Source: Haliotis asinina (taxonomy: Eukaryota; Mollusca; Gastropoda; Lepetellida; Haliotidae). From it: 64,000 bases of DNA. The stretch's first letter is position 1. Each line of letters opens with the position of its first letter. The stretch is from positions 29,002,001-29,066,000 of the forward strand of contig NC_090291.1 in assembly GCF_037392515.1 (NCBI RefSeq), written 5' to 3'. Shown here one piece after another: positions 9,628-20,846 of the stretch. Under the pieces are notes generated by a model that searched no databases, was not told the DNA's origin, and worked only from the letters and a program-made list of their open reading frames with translations. Made by a program: the position numbers and the translations under genes.

Positions 9628-11040
9628 AGGGTTTACCTCATTTGTGAGATTGATAGAAATGGAGTATAATGTTCCTGCAAAAGAGGTGATGGGATATAAT
9701 GAAGCCTTTTCTTGGTCTTCTCTGCCGTGATATTGATGGTATTGTTTGAAATACTGTTCTTTCATGGAATGTTATATGATAAATATTTTATCTAACTGGT
9801 AGCATTTAACCCATTTTACTCACTTTTACACTATTTGTGTCTGGTGTACATCAAGGTATCTGCTTATTTCCTTATGAAATGAATGGCTATGACTACATGA
9901 CTGGAAATTTTGCAAAGTACATGGTATAATTTTATCACCGCCTCCAAGTACAAATTTTAAAATGTTTTTAAACTTCAAATAACACCAGGAACAAATTATT
10001 TGTGAGTTCTAAACACATGAGTACAAACTATTTTTTACATTTTTTAAAACATTGCCATGCATTATACCAGGTCACAAGGCACTGATGTAACAGCAATGCT
10101 TATGTTCACTCTTTAGGCACCTGATACTGGGACAATGATGCCTCTGTCTTTATCGGTACAGGTGAGGGCTTCTTTGTGTGTTTTACTAGACAGCTGTTTC
10201 TGTGAAGGATTTTCACATGGGAACCCATGTGTTTTAGGTATTTTGTCATAGAGTTGTTTATATCTGGTTTTCTGGATTGTGTTATGTTACAGAGGTCAAC
10301 CAGATTGTCCATTCCTGTGTTTCTTGTCAACATTCCACATTTAAATGTTATATTTCATTGGCATACCATGGTGGCTTGTGTGTGTATCACTTTTGTATCT
10401 TTATAAAGCGTTTTACTCAGAATGCAGTAGGTGCCATATATAGGTCTTCAGTGCCTTTTTAATTGTCCCACACCAAGTATTTATATGTTACCTTGACAAC
10501 AGCTTGTTGTTTGTTGAATGAAACAGGAGATAATGTTTACAAAAATTAGAATGTTCTCTGAATATTGTAAGATGTAAAAGCTCCCTGTAGACATGTATTC
10601 TTTTTCCTGTCTCATTTGACGGTTATTCCACACTGAAATGGATTTTGTGTCATTTTTTGTCACTTGAGGCAGTTTTGATTTCAAATTATTGGACATTTCT
10701 GCTCTCTTACTTGTCACAGTGTGTTACAAATTACATACTTTGTATAAAATGTTGAAAAAGAAAAAACGTTGACATGTTCTATGTCTTGGAACAAGAATAT
10801 TGTTAAGTTTGATTTTATACACAAGTTGCGGGTGCAACCAAGTGTATGCAGACTTGATTATCTTTATGTTTTAAACACCTGGCTTGATGGGGCAGCAAAC
10901 ATCAGTGCTTTTACATGGGACCAGAGAAACAGCCTACATCTCATTATGCAGAACTCATTTCATACTTTTGTATTTCACACACAATTCATCTGAAATAAAC
11001 TCATTTTCTTATACATATGTTGTTGTGAAGCAGTTCTGGT
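9628..11040. other. intergenic, nothing recognised
   Basis: AT-rich sequence with open frames no longer than about 78 codons and no similarity to a known protein that I can see. No repeat structure stands out. Confidence 0.5.
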
Positions 11041-11332
11041 TTCCTGTAATCTTGGATGTCCTTCCATTCAGGAGTAATGGCTTGGATGTCCTTAATCAAG
11101 AGCCATGACTTGGATGTCCTTAATCAAGAGTGATGACTTAGTTCCATTCAGTAGGTTCGGCTTGAATGTCCTTTTATTCAGGAGTGATGGTTTGGGTGTC
11201 CTTCCATTCAGGAGTGATGGCTTGGGTGTCCTTCCATTCAGAAGTGATGGCTTGGGTGTCCTTCCATTCAGAAGTGATGGCTTGGGTGTCCTTCCATTCA
11301 GGAGTGATGGCTTGGATGTCCTTCCATTCAAC
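11041..11332. repeat. 30-bp minisatellite
   Basis: About nine copies of a 30-base unit of the form 'ggcttgggtgtccttccatt' plus 'caggagtgat'. The central copies (about 11170-11320) are nearly identical; the left copies are diverged (for example 'cttaatcaaga' in place of 'cttccattca'). Because 30 is a multiple of three, several frames stay open on both strands, giving apparent 60-80 residue repeat proteins. These are not supported as genes. Confidence 0.9.
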
Positions 11333-12133
11333 AGTCTTATATGACGTAACTAAGTGATATGACAGTGAGTAAGTTTCTGTGTGAGTTAATTTATTCATTC
11401 ATGCCTGTATTGTCATCAAAATGTGACATATACAACATTGCATTGCATGTAGAACATAACGTCATATTTACAACATGAAACATGACAACAAGGATTTGTG
11501 GAATGAATTTACAAGGTCTTTAAAGAGAATATGTATAATTTATATAAGAATAAAAGTACAAAAATCTTTCAGTGAGTTTAATGTGTCTATGTCCATGTTA
11601 ATAATAATAATTCACTTTCATATGGTGATAGTGTAACAGGACCAAATAACAATGCTAGATTAATGGATATGCGATGTTTAAGGACAATATTTACATTTAG
11701 AAATTAATATTTATGCCGCGTTCTATATAAAAAAACATTCTAAAAGACAATGTCATGAATTTTCACAAGAACAACCACAAGTACAAGAAGCATCTGATCT
11801 TAAATTAATTCTGAATATATCGACATGTATTGTACCTTAGTTTTGTGTAAATTATGTTCAGTTTCCTTGTACCAGAAAGATGGGGCAGCATTTATTTTAC
11901 TTTGAATTTTCAATTTAAAACCTACTAAAGAATCTGTTTTTCTTATTTCTATGGGAACCTTGTTCCACATTCTTATAGCTGAAGGAAAAAGATGATAAAT
12001 GTAAGGGAGAAGTTTAAAGAGTTGCGAAGGTTATAAGATGATTTGGGCCGTCGTCTGCTCCGTATGTGATATGCACACTCAGTAGCAAACGTTAGTGTAA
12101 TGAACACATCGTCGACGTCCGAAAAACACAAAT
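11333..12133. other. intergenic, nothing recognised
   Basis: Low-complexity AT-rich DNA (for example around 11520-11600) with no coding signal. The last about 100 bases, more GC-rich and with 'cgtcgtctgctccg', may already belong to the Tc1-like transposon that follows, but no terminal inverted repeat could be identified. Confidence 0.45.
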
Positions 12134-13060
12134 ATGAAAGAATCTGCTTTCATTTCTCTATGCCACGGCTACCTGAAAACAAAAGGTAGTGAGCCATTAG
12201 AATGTTTGAAATCTGAACATCCCAGGGCAACGTTGCACGGCAGTTTAACACGCACAGGAACTCCATTCTACATATGCCGCTTGTGGCATGTGTTACCAAC
12301 AACACGTCGTCGTTGCAGAACGTCATATGTACTCATGCAACGCAGCAGTCGTTGGATTCGAGACTCCCACCTGTTCCAAAGATTCCATCCAGCCACACTG
12401 ACAGCTCGAGCAGTTCCTGGCGTTAACAGGATTTCGCTATGGACCATTCGCAGTCGTCTGGGTGCACACGGGATACGTGCTAGACGTCCTGCCAGACGAC
12501 AAATTTTGACATTACGTCACCAACGAATACGACTGCAGTGGTGCGGACAACATCTGTGGTGGAGAGCACGTCATTGGCGACAGGGTCTCTTTACTGACGA
12601 GTCCAGATTCCTCTTGCACCGCGCTAATGGTCGAACCTGACTTCACCGGCGTGGTAAGCATTGTTAGGAAGTGTGTCCATGAGGACGACTGTTTTGGCAG
12701 CGATGGAGTGATGGTTTTGGTTGGGATAACGAGTGCCGGACGTACACCTTTGAAGACATGTAAGGGGCCTCAGGTACATAGACGAAATTATTTGTCTAGT
12801 CGTACTGTTTTTCCAACAGAATGGTCCATGAATGATCTTCCAGCACGACAGCGCCAGACATCATGTCGCCAGGATAGTTCAGCAGTTATTTGCACAGCAC
12901 AAAGTAAATCCCCAGGTCTTTCCCGAATCAAACACGTCTGGGACGAAATAGAGAGGATTTTGAGACATAGGCCAAGTTCCCCGGTCCCCTGGAACTCCAC
13001 CAGGTGCTCCCACAGATATAGAATGCCATTCCACATGACTTCCTGCGACGTTTGATTAGA
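12134..13060 (+). mobile_element. decayed Tc1/mariner-type DNA transposon
   Basis: The first frame (12134-12640) carries the transposase DNA-binding and early catalytic part: phrases such as TARAVPGVNRIS, then ARRPARRQILTLRHQRIR, then the strand-transfer motif FTDESRFLLHRANGR with the first catalytic Asp. From about 12627 the homology continues in another frame (GSDGVMVLVGITSAGRTPL, equivalent to the usual GGSVMVWGGI). Near 12840 it is again in a different frame (QHDSARHHVARIVQQLFAQ). It ends with HVWDEIERILRHR. At least two frame changes and an internal loss are therefore needed, and it cannot encode an active transposase. Base composition is higher in G+C than its surroundings, as expected for an inserted coding element. 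Terminal repeats were not found. Confidence 0.9.
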
Positions 13061-13377
13061 CCTAGAGCCGCAGGTGTCAAACATTCATGAATGCTCATGG
13101 ATAACAGACACATTATGAGCCACAAGATTTAAACATGCATCAGTGTTCATGGTGGACATTGTGAATTTCATTCAAACAGTTCACTCACTGTGGTCTCACA
13201 AGCATGTGTCCAACAGAAAAATATAATGTTTAACAATGACTGACGTTATCTTTAGTTTCAGTAACGTTTATATATAATTCATATTGTAGATTTGTAGACT
13301 CGTTTACTCTTCTGTTGTGTTCCGGGGCGGTATTCACATGAGCTTCTGCTTGTTTACCAACCCGGTTCCTTTTATTG

Positions 13378-13402
13378 GAAATATATATATATATATATAT
13401 AA
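13378..13402. repeat. (AT)n microsatellite
   Basis: About twelve consecutive AT dinucleotides a little before the large minisatellite array. Confidence 0.95.
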
Positions 13403-13499
13403 GTGTGTGCTAGTCATAACCACCTTTCTATAACCTGCACTCAATCCAGACACTCGTCGAACATTTCCAGTACGATTTTGGATGGTCCGTCGGTCATCG

Positions 13500-15510
13500 T
13501 CAACAACCGATAGAAAGAATCAATCTACGGAATTGGTAGATAGAAGCAGTACATACAACCGACAGAAAAAAATCAAGCTACGGAATAAATTATTGGTACG
13601 TAGAGGCAGTATATACAGTCGACAGCAGGAATCAATCTGAGGAATTGGTAGATAGCGGCAGTATATACAACCGACAGCAAGATACAATCGACAGCAAGAA
13701 TCAATCTGAGGACTTGGTAGATAGCGGCAGTATATACAACCGACAGCAAGATACAATCGACAGCAAGAATCAATCTGAGGAATTGGTAGATAGTGGCAGT
13801 GTGTACAACCGACAGCAAGATACAATCGACAGCGAGAATCAATCTGAGGAAGTGGTAGATAGTGGCAGTACATACAACCGACAGCAAGATACAATCGACA
13901 GCAAGAATCAATCTGAGGAATTGGTAGATAGTGGCAGTATATACAACCGACAGCAAGATACAATCGACAGCAAGAATCAATCTGAGGAATTGGTAGATAG
14001 CGGCAGTATATACAACCGACAGCAAGATACAATCGACAGCAAGAATCAATCTGAGGAATTGGTAGATAGTGGCAGTATATACAACCGACAGCAAGATACA
14101 ATCGACAGCAGGAATCAATCTGAGGAATTGGTAGATAGCGGCAGTATATACAACCGACAGCAAGATACAATCGACAGCAAGAATCAATCTGAGGACTTGG
14201 TAGATAGCGACAGTACATACAACCGACAGCAAGATACAATCGACAGCAAGAATCAATCTGAGGAATTGGTAGATAGCGGCAGTATATACAACCGACAGCA
14301 AGATACAATCGACAGCAAGAATCAATCTGAGGAATTGGTAGATAGTGGCAGTATATACAACCGACAGCAAGATACAATCGACAGCAAGAATCAATCTGAG
14401 GAATTGGTAGATAGCGGCAGTATATACAACCGACAGCAAGATACAATCGACAGCAAGAATCAATCTGAGGACTTGGTAGATAGCGACAGTACATACAACC
14501 GACAGCAAGATACAATCGACAGCAAGAATCAATCTGAGGAATTGGTAGATAGTGGCAGTACATACAACCGACAGCAAGATACAATCGACAGCAAGAATCA
14601 ATCTGAGGACTTGGTAGATAGCGGCACGGTACATACAACCGACAGCAAGATACAATCGACAGCAAGAATCAATCTGAGGAATTGGTAGATAGTGGCAGTA
14701 TATACAACCGACAGCAAGATACAATCGACAGCAGGAATCAATCTGAGGAATTGGTAGATAGCGGCAGTATATACAACCGACAGCAAGATACAATCGACAG
14801 CAAGAATCAAGCTGATGACTTGGTAGATAGCGACAGTACATACAACCGACAGCAAGATACAATCGACAGCAAGAATCAATCTGAGGAATTGGTAGATAGT
14901 GGCAGTACATACAACCGACAGCAAGATACAATCGACAGCAAGAATCAATCTGAGGAAGTGGTAGATAGTGGCAGTGTGTACAACCGACGGCAAGATACAA
15001 TCGACAGCAAGAATCAATCTGAGGAATTGGTAGATAGTGGCAGTATATACAACCGACAGCAAGATACAATCAACAGCAAGAATCAATCTGAGGAAGTGGT
15101 AGATAGTGGCAGTGTATACAACCGACAGCAAGATACAATCAACAGCAAGAATCAATCTGAGGAAGTGGTAGATAGCGGCAGTATATACAACCGACAGCAA
15201 GATACAATCGACAGCAAGAATCAGTCTGAGGAATTGGTAGATAGAAGCGGTGTATACAACCGACAGCAAGATACAACCGACAGAAAGATTGAAGCTGAGG
15301 AATTGGTAGATGGAAGCAGTACATGCTATCGATGGAAAGAATCAGTCTACATAATTGGTAGATAGAAGCAATATACATAACTCACTGAAAGAGTCAATAC
15401 ACAGAAATAGTAGATGGGAATAATATACAGCCGATAAAAAGAATCAATCTATGCGGAATTAGTATATAGAAGCAACATTTACAACCGATAGAAAGAATCA
15501 TTATGCACAA
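13500..15510. repeat. about 2-kb minisatellite, 69-bp core unit flanked by diverged 52-bp units
   Basis: The core, about 13640-15270, is some 23 head-to-tail copies of a 69-base unit. The unit holds two near-identical 17-mers side by side, cgacagcaagatacaat and cgacagcaagaatcaat, followed by ctgaggaattggtagatag and a variable cggcagtatatacaac. The flanks (13505-13640 and 15280-15500) carry copies with only one 17-mer, so 52 bases, and more substitutions (gatagaaag for gacagcaag). The core therefore arose when a 52-base unit gained a 17-base duplication and then expanded. Since 69 is divisible by three and the unit lacks stops, frames of 200-500 codons are open on both strands. The plus-strand repeat reads VDSGSIYNRQQDTIDSKNQ plus four residues. 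Changes between copies hit all codon positions, so coding is unlikely. Confidence 0.92.
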
Positions 15511-15839
15511 TTGTGATTGTCAAGAATATTTGAGGTTTGAAAATATGAGCGCAGACAACCTATCGGATCCTTCCTCACAACTTTAATAAAGATATGTAAA
15601 GATTCTTGGTGAAGATTGTGGCGTCTCGTGCACTCAAGGTCGTGGATTTAATGGAAGGACAAGCAAAGCACCAGATTATGTGAAGAATGATAGACTTGGA
15701 TATCTCAATGGCCTGCTGAAAGGAGCAATATACCTAACTGATTTTATTTAAAAAGACGAAAAAACAATTCTGCAGAAAAGGAAGGCAAAGTCATCAGTAT
15801 TCCCCGCAACGGCACAATACTCTTCATGAATGTGTCTAC

Positions 15840-16660
15840 TAATTATCATTACAGTATGTGAATGTTTTGGTGTGCATGTGGCAGAGTGAAAGGAAACTAT
15901 TCCTGTTACAGTTCTGCTCTGAAAAAGAACACTACCAACAAATTCAGTCCAGGTGGAACTTGCAGCCATGGAAATGCGAAATTATTTTGTTTAGAAATCT
16001 AAATCTGCCAAGAGGCACCACCATACCACCAGACCTATCTATGTGCAAAGTCTGGTGAAGAATAGTGTACAGTTCTAAAGATCGGCTCCGTGAAAAAAAA
16101 CCCACAACCATCAATTTCAGTCAACGTTAAACGTGCTCTCATGGAAACCACCAAGAGCACATGTAGGGATCATGGTGAACACTGACAACATGTGTACCAA
16201 GTTTGATCACAGGCAAAGTGTAGCGCAAAATGGGTTGCGCAGCAGAACGAAACTGACCAGTCTTCGTATATGTGGTTTGAGAGATCTCCGGACAAAATGA
16301 CATCCTCAAAACCACACCCTAAGTCATGTTTTCATGGAAACGGCAAAAGATAAAATTCATATCGGGATCTAATCACTATGTTCCAAGTTTGATGAAACTA
16401 GCATGTGTAGTTTGGAAGATCTGCTCTGGACAAGGTGACATCCCCACAGCCACAGTCATGTTTCCATGAAAACCGCTAAGAATAAAATTAATATCTGAGT
16501 CTAACCACAAAGATCTAGGGATCAAGACTGACACGTGGACCAAGTTTGGTTAATCAGTGACGAACGGTTTAGGAGATATGCTTCGGACGCACGCACGGAC
16601 GGACAGGGACGACGGAGCTCCTTTCTATATTCCCGCAACTTAGTTGTTGCGGGGGATGAA
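15840..16660 (+). repeat. modular interspersed mollusc repeat
   Basis: It begins near 'acagttctgctctgaaaaag' and contains recurring modules (ccatggaaa..., 'accaagtttgatcac', 'gctctggacaaggtgacatc'). It ends in a tail with 'cacgcacggacggacaggga' followed by an inverted end 'cccgcaacttagttgttgcgggg', a short hairpin of about 8-bp arms. The same modules occur reversed at 8780-9098, and related tails occur near 29020 and 43590. No protein is encoded. The family looks like a non-autonomous repeat of old age. Confidence 0.65.
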
Positions 16661-19157
16661 AAACATGTGTCCAGAATACTTTAATCCATCACATCAGTTT
16701 GATTGAGAAGAAACCCTCTGCATATATTATAGCAGAGACTATAAAATTATTGTGTGGACTCTGTTAGATGCAGTTGGAGTTGCAAATATTTTTTGAAATT
16801 GTTTGTCTATAAAACTAGATACGCGAATTGTCAAGAAAAACGAATTCTCAAGAAAAAGATTTAAATAAAGGAACACGTAAGTAAACATTAGCATTTACCG
16901 TTCTAAATTAATTGATATTCTTTTACTTTCGGGGAATAATTATGTTTATTTAGATGTGTATGGATTGATTCTCATGTTATCAGCAAACTGATACCGAAAG
17001 GGTGAACCCGTTTAGTGTCTTGCGAGCTTTGGTTGTCATTGCAACCACGACATACCAGCCACCTTACGATTACGACATACAAATTTTAAAAATTTTAGTT
17101 TAGTTTTGTCGATATATTGACATTGACATGACAGTGTCTGATAATTTCATGGATGTATGTGCATTCTCTGACCTATATCTCTAATTTAAAAGATTTACAT
17201 TTTAAAAAGCGACAATCAGAAAGTAGCCTCAACAAAGCTTTCGTACCTCCTTTCATAGAGAGTAACTCCAAGCGAAATTTGCTGTGGCTTGACGACCTTC
17301 ATGTAGACACCGAAATCAGGGTAAAATATGGACCGTTGTCCGGACATGTTTGACAGTTGATCGCTTATGATATAATCTCCAAAGACTGAGGATGAGTGAA
17401 TGAGAAAAGTCAAACAATAATAGATGAAATATCCAAACACTGACTCTGTAATGCTACTAACTGGTGAAAGAAGCGAACGTAAAATAATTTCAGGAAAAAA
17501 TATCATCTTTGCAGAGAAACATTTTGAAACATATCAGCTAGTTTAGTCTGATAGTACTGCAGGGATGTATGGGAAGTATTATTTGATCACACACATATTT
17601 ACGTTAATGATATAATTTAGTAGGTTCAGTCTTCGTGTACATGCACTTAAAATTGTACTTTGTTGTCGCATGCTACTTCGTTGGTCAGCTTTTCAATCAG
17701 TGGAGTGGACAGACTGTTGTAGATTTGACATGGTTTCTTCTTTCACCCGAAACGTACAAGAACAATTGAAATAAACACAGAAATTAACAATTAGTTATCA
17801 GTTACAGCTTAATTAGTTAGTGAGGCACTTCTGGATTCACATATTATTTATGGTTACACAATATATGTAATCACATGTTGATTAGTAAATAACGAGCCAG
17901 TTAAGGGATAAGTGGTCATTTTTTAAATACATGTGCATCTTACCGTTATCTTAACTTGTAGCCCCTGAAGTGTGGTGAAGAACCCTTTTTAAAGGTGTCC
18001 ATAGGCTCCTTTCACAAAGGAACCTTTACTAGGCTTAACCTCCCATTCTTTATCTTTGCACTGAGGTTACCTTAGTGACTTATGGTAACTCTAATACTTT
18101 GTGAAATGAGTTGTATGAAAGTGTCATTTATATACTTGATGTAGAGTGAATGATGATGACATGATTACAATACTAGCATTGATATTGATATCTGGTACAA
18201 AGTACTGTTCCTGACTGCTGACTTGATCCATGAAGGCAAACATCTGTTTGTAATAATCAGGAAAACATTGTGTGTGTAATTAACATCTGTTTGTTACATA
18301 ACAAACATCTCAAATTTTAGGATGAAAAACATCTCAAAATATTATTTAAGAAACAACCTCCAGGGATCAAAATTATTAGTGCCATTGTACCGATGACACA
18401 TCTAAGTTTGAAATGGCAGCGTTAAATTCTTACCTGTGTGCTCTTATGGCACACTTGATTTGTTGGCGAAAGTGCATTAAAGTGTGTTTTAACCATTATT
18501 ATCTTTCATGATTTAAAATGAAATAATGATTAATGATAAAGTGTACAGGTCAGACAGGTCAGACAGACAGCTACTCATCAATGTCTTTTGAAAGTTTTGA
18601 GGTCAGTAAATAAACAAAAACACCTTAGCATTGTTTTGTAACTCATGATTTGTAAGAGGATGTTATTACCACTTTTACATTCACTTCAAGTCATGTAATG
18701 TTTTGTAGTTCAGTTTAACAGACCATGAAGTTATGGCAAACCTGAAACTGAAATAGCACACTTAAATTATCATGACAGTGCCCATGAGGCACACTCGAAG
18801 AAAACCTAATTGTGATCCATGACCTCAAAGTATCAACTGAGAAAGCATTTCAGGAAAATGGAATAATGTATGGCCATTTTGACTTTTTGGTTTGGCATTG
18901 GGTCGCCATTTTGTCCTGATCCTTTCACTATATGCAGAACAGAGCAGATCATCTAAAAATGATCTTAGATGTTATTACATGTTTTAAAGATCTATGGCAT
19001 GTCTAATTGATGTGAAAATAATGTTTCAAATTCAACCCAAATGTAAAATGGCATTTTCTGATCAAGGACAAGATTTCTTAATTGCTGCAATTTTAATCAT
19101 GATTCTATCTTCTTTTGTAGAATGTAATCTGATATTCCACTTGCATTTGCTTTTCAG
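16661..19157. other. upstream region of TMEM70, probably with its 5' exon and intron
   Basis: The TMEM70 coding exon starts just after an acceptor ending at 19157, so a non-coding first exon should lie in this stretch, but I cannot place it. 16975-17070 is less AT-rich, with several CG dinucleotides, and is the most promoter-like part. 17930-18130 and 18540-18560 (aggtcagacaggtcagacag) hold only simple repeats. Confidence 0.4.
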
Positions 19158-19162
19158 GAATC

Positions 19163-19831
19163 ATGAAATTGCTTGGTCAGATAATCCAACAGGTCAGGAG
19201 TCATTACAGCATGACCTTGACCTGTGGAAGAACAAAGTTACATTTGGGACACTGGACAACCCCAATCTCTGTTTCACGAACATTCGCCTCTGAAACAAAA
19301 CAGGATGTCCTCACTGAGATGCCCCTGAAGGACCCTGTGAAAGGGGAGCTCATCTATGGAGGACCTCTGTGGAAAATGGTTAAAGGAATCAAAGCCTTCT
19401 CAATGTCCACAAGTGCTATTGGGCTGGGGCTACAGCCATACATTCTGATAAATGCAGGCGAGGCTGCCATGTTCAGTAAAGTGATGATAGGGGGAACAAT
19501 AAGCTTCTTCATCTTTGTCACCCCGCTTCTAATTCATTTCGTTACAAAGAAGTATGTTACCTACTGCTACTTGAACAGAGACACTGGCAACTTCACCGCA
19601 GCCACCTATAGCTTCTTCCTGAGGAGGAAGGAGCTTCAGTTTACAGCTGAAGATGTTGTAGTGCCAGATATACCTGGCATGTTTACCACAGTACTGGTCA
19701 AAGGGAAGCCACTCTTCTTAGATGCGCGAATGTTTTACAACAAAGAGGCCTATATTCACTTTATGGGCTATGACAAGCCTATAGATTGGACAATGCCAGA
19801 CTACAGCAAGAAGTCAAAAAAGGAGACATGA
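19163..19831 (+). CDS. TMEM70: transmembrane protein 70 homologue, mitochondrial
   Basis: 222 residues. Residues 1-45 are basic and hydroxylated with no acidic residue (RTKLHLGHWTTPISVSRTFA), as in a mitochondrial presequence. Then come 'GELIYGGPLWKMVKG', a first membrane span at about 79-97 (SMSTSAIGLGLQPYILI), a second at about 107-127 (GGTISFFIFVTPLLIHFVTK) and a C-terminal matrix part with the conserved block YIHFMGYDKP at 197-206. This matches the TMEM70 family (DUF1301) over the whole core. TMEM70 proteins sit as a hairpin in the inner mitochondrial membrane and help assemble ATP synthase (subunit c incorporation) and complex I. The start is the first ATG after the acceptor tttgcttttcag ending at 19157. 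A further upstream coding exon cannot be excluded, but length and presequence fit this start. The frame is intact. Confidence 0.93.
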   Translation: MKLLGQIIQQVRSHYSMTLTCGRTKLHLGHWTTPISVSRTFASETKQDVLTEMPLKDPVKGELIYGGPLWKMVKGIKAFSMSTSAIGLGLQPYILINAGEAAMFSKVMIGGTISFFIFVTPLLIHFVTKKYVTYCYLNRDTGNFTAATYSFFLRRKELQFTAEDVVVPDIPGMFTTVLVKGKPLFLDARMFYNKEAYIHFMGYDKPIDWTMPDYSKKSKKET

Positions 19832-20783
19832 TTGTGAGGTTTCAAGTGTGTGTATGAGAATGTAGATAAAAGTAAAATTTTCAATGTAATTTGTTTTTTT
19901 TCAAAGAAAAGTATGTTCTTGAATACAATTCCTGAATGTAATTCATCATACAGGTGGCAACACTGAACTGAAAGGTGCAGATGGGCTGCATATGAGAAAG
20001 GTACAAGCTTGAGAAAGGTGCAAGCTTGTGCCAAAGGTCTGGGTTCCTTTCTGCAGATGGGTACAAGGATTTTGCCTGTGATGGTGTCCTCCATTGATGT
20101 AATTAACAGTGTTATAGTAAATCTGAGGGCATATTTTACTGACTACTTTCCAGTTCAGATACTGTGAGAAGAAACTTCAAGCTACAAAAATATATTTTGG
20201 TTCTCAATGGACCATCAGGAATATTTGTTTCAAGACATTGATCAGTAACCCTAGGCTAATTGTTTGATAAGCATTCTGTAAGTTGGCGAGTCAAAAGTGA
20301 AGCATATAACTTCATGGATGACAATTTCTTGTTTATTGTATAGAGCGATGTTTCCGTTGATGTAAGAATCTACTTCAAAATGTTGCAGAGTGAATGATTG
20401 ATACAAGCGAGGTGGTTTTACAGCGCTTTCAGGTTTTTGGCATAACTTGACCTAAATACTTGTGATAATGTGTGTTAGAATTGGTCTTTAGTACTTTTGT
20501 GCTTGTCATAAGAGACAATTAACAGGAAGGGTGGTCAGGCTTGCTGACTTGATTCACTTGTCATCGGTTGCCAGTTGTGCTCATTGATCATGTTGTTGAT
20601 CCCTCGATTGTCTAGGCATGGGGAAGTTACTGTTAAATTCTGAAATTTGATAGCCCAAGAGACACAGATGTGGGTACTTGAAGTAAATATTGTTGCCCTG
20701 GATTTATATGAATCTCAAGATCAATTCATTTGCATTTAAATCTGCTGATAATTGCCATCCTTGTTGTCAAGAATTGATTATTT

Positions 20784-20846
20784 AAAAATAGACCACCACC
20801 AAATTGCTGGAATATTGCTGAGTGGGGGGTAAAACAATACTCTATC
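20784..20846 (+). repeat. fragment of interspersed repeat with 'gctggaatattgctgagtg' core
   Basis: 'caccaccaaattgctggaat' and 'attgctgagtgggg' followed by 'taaaacaatactct' is the plus-strand end of the same family seen at 41596-41815 on the other strand. Truncated at both ends. Confidence 0.7.

Noticed and set aside
11092-11398. Four overlapping 63-79 codon repeat proteins
   Set aside because: By-products of a 30-base minisatellite.
13520-15365. Open frames of 223-498 codons on both strands, looking like repeat proteins
   Set aside because: They are produced by a 69-base tandem unit without stops. The flanking 52-base units break the frame, changes hit all codon positions, and both strands are equally open.
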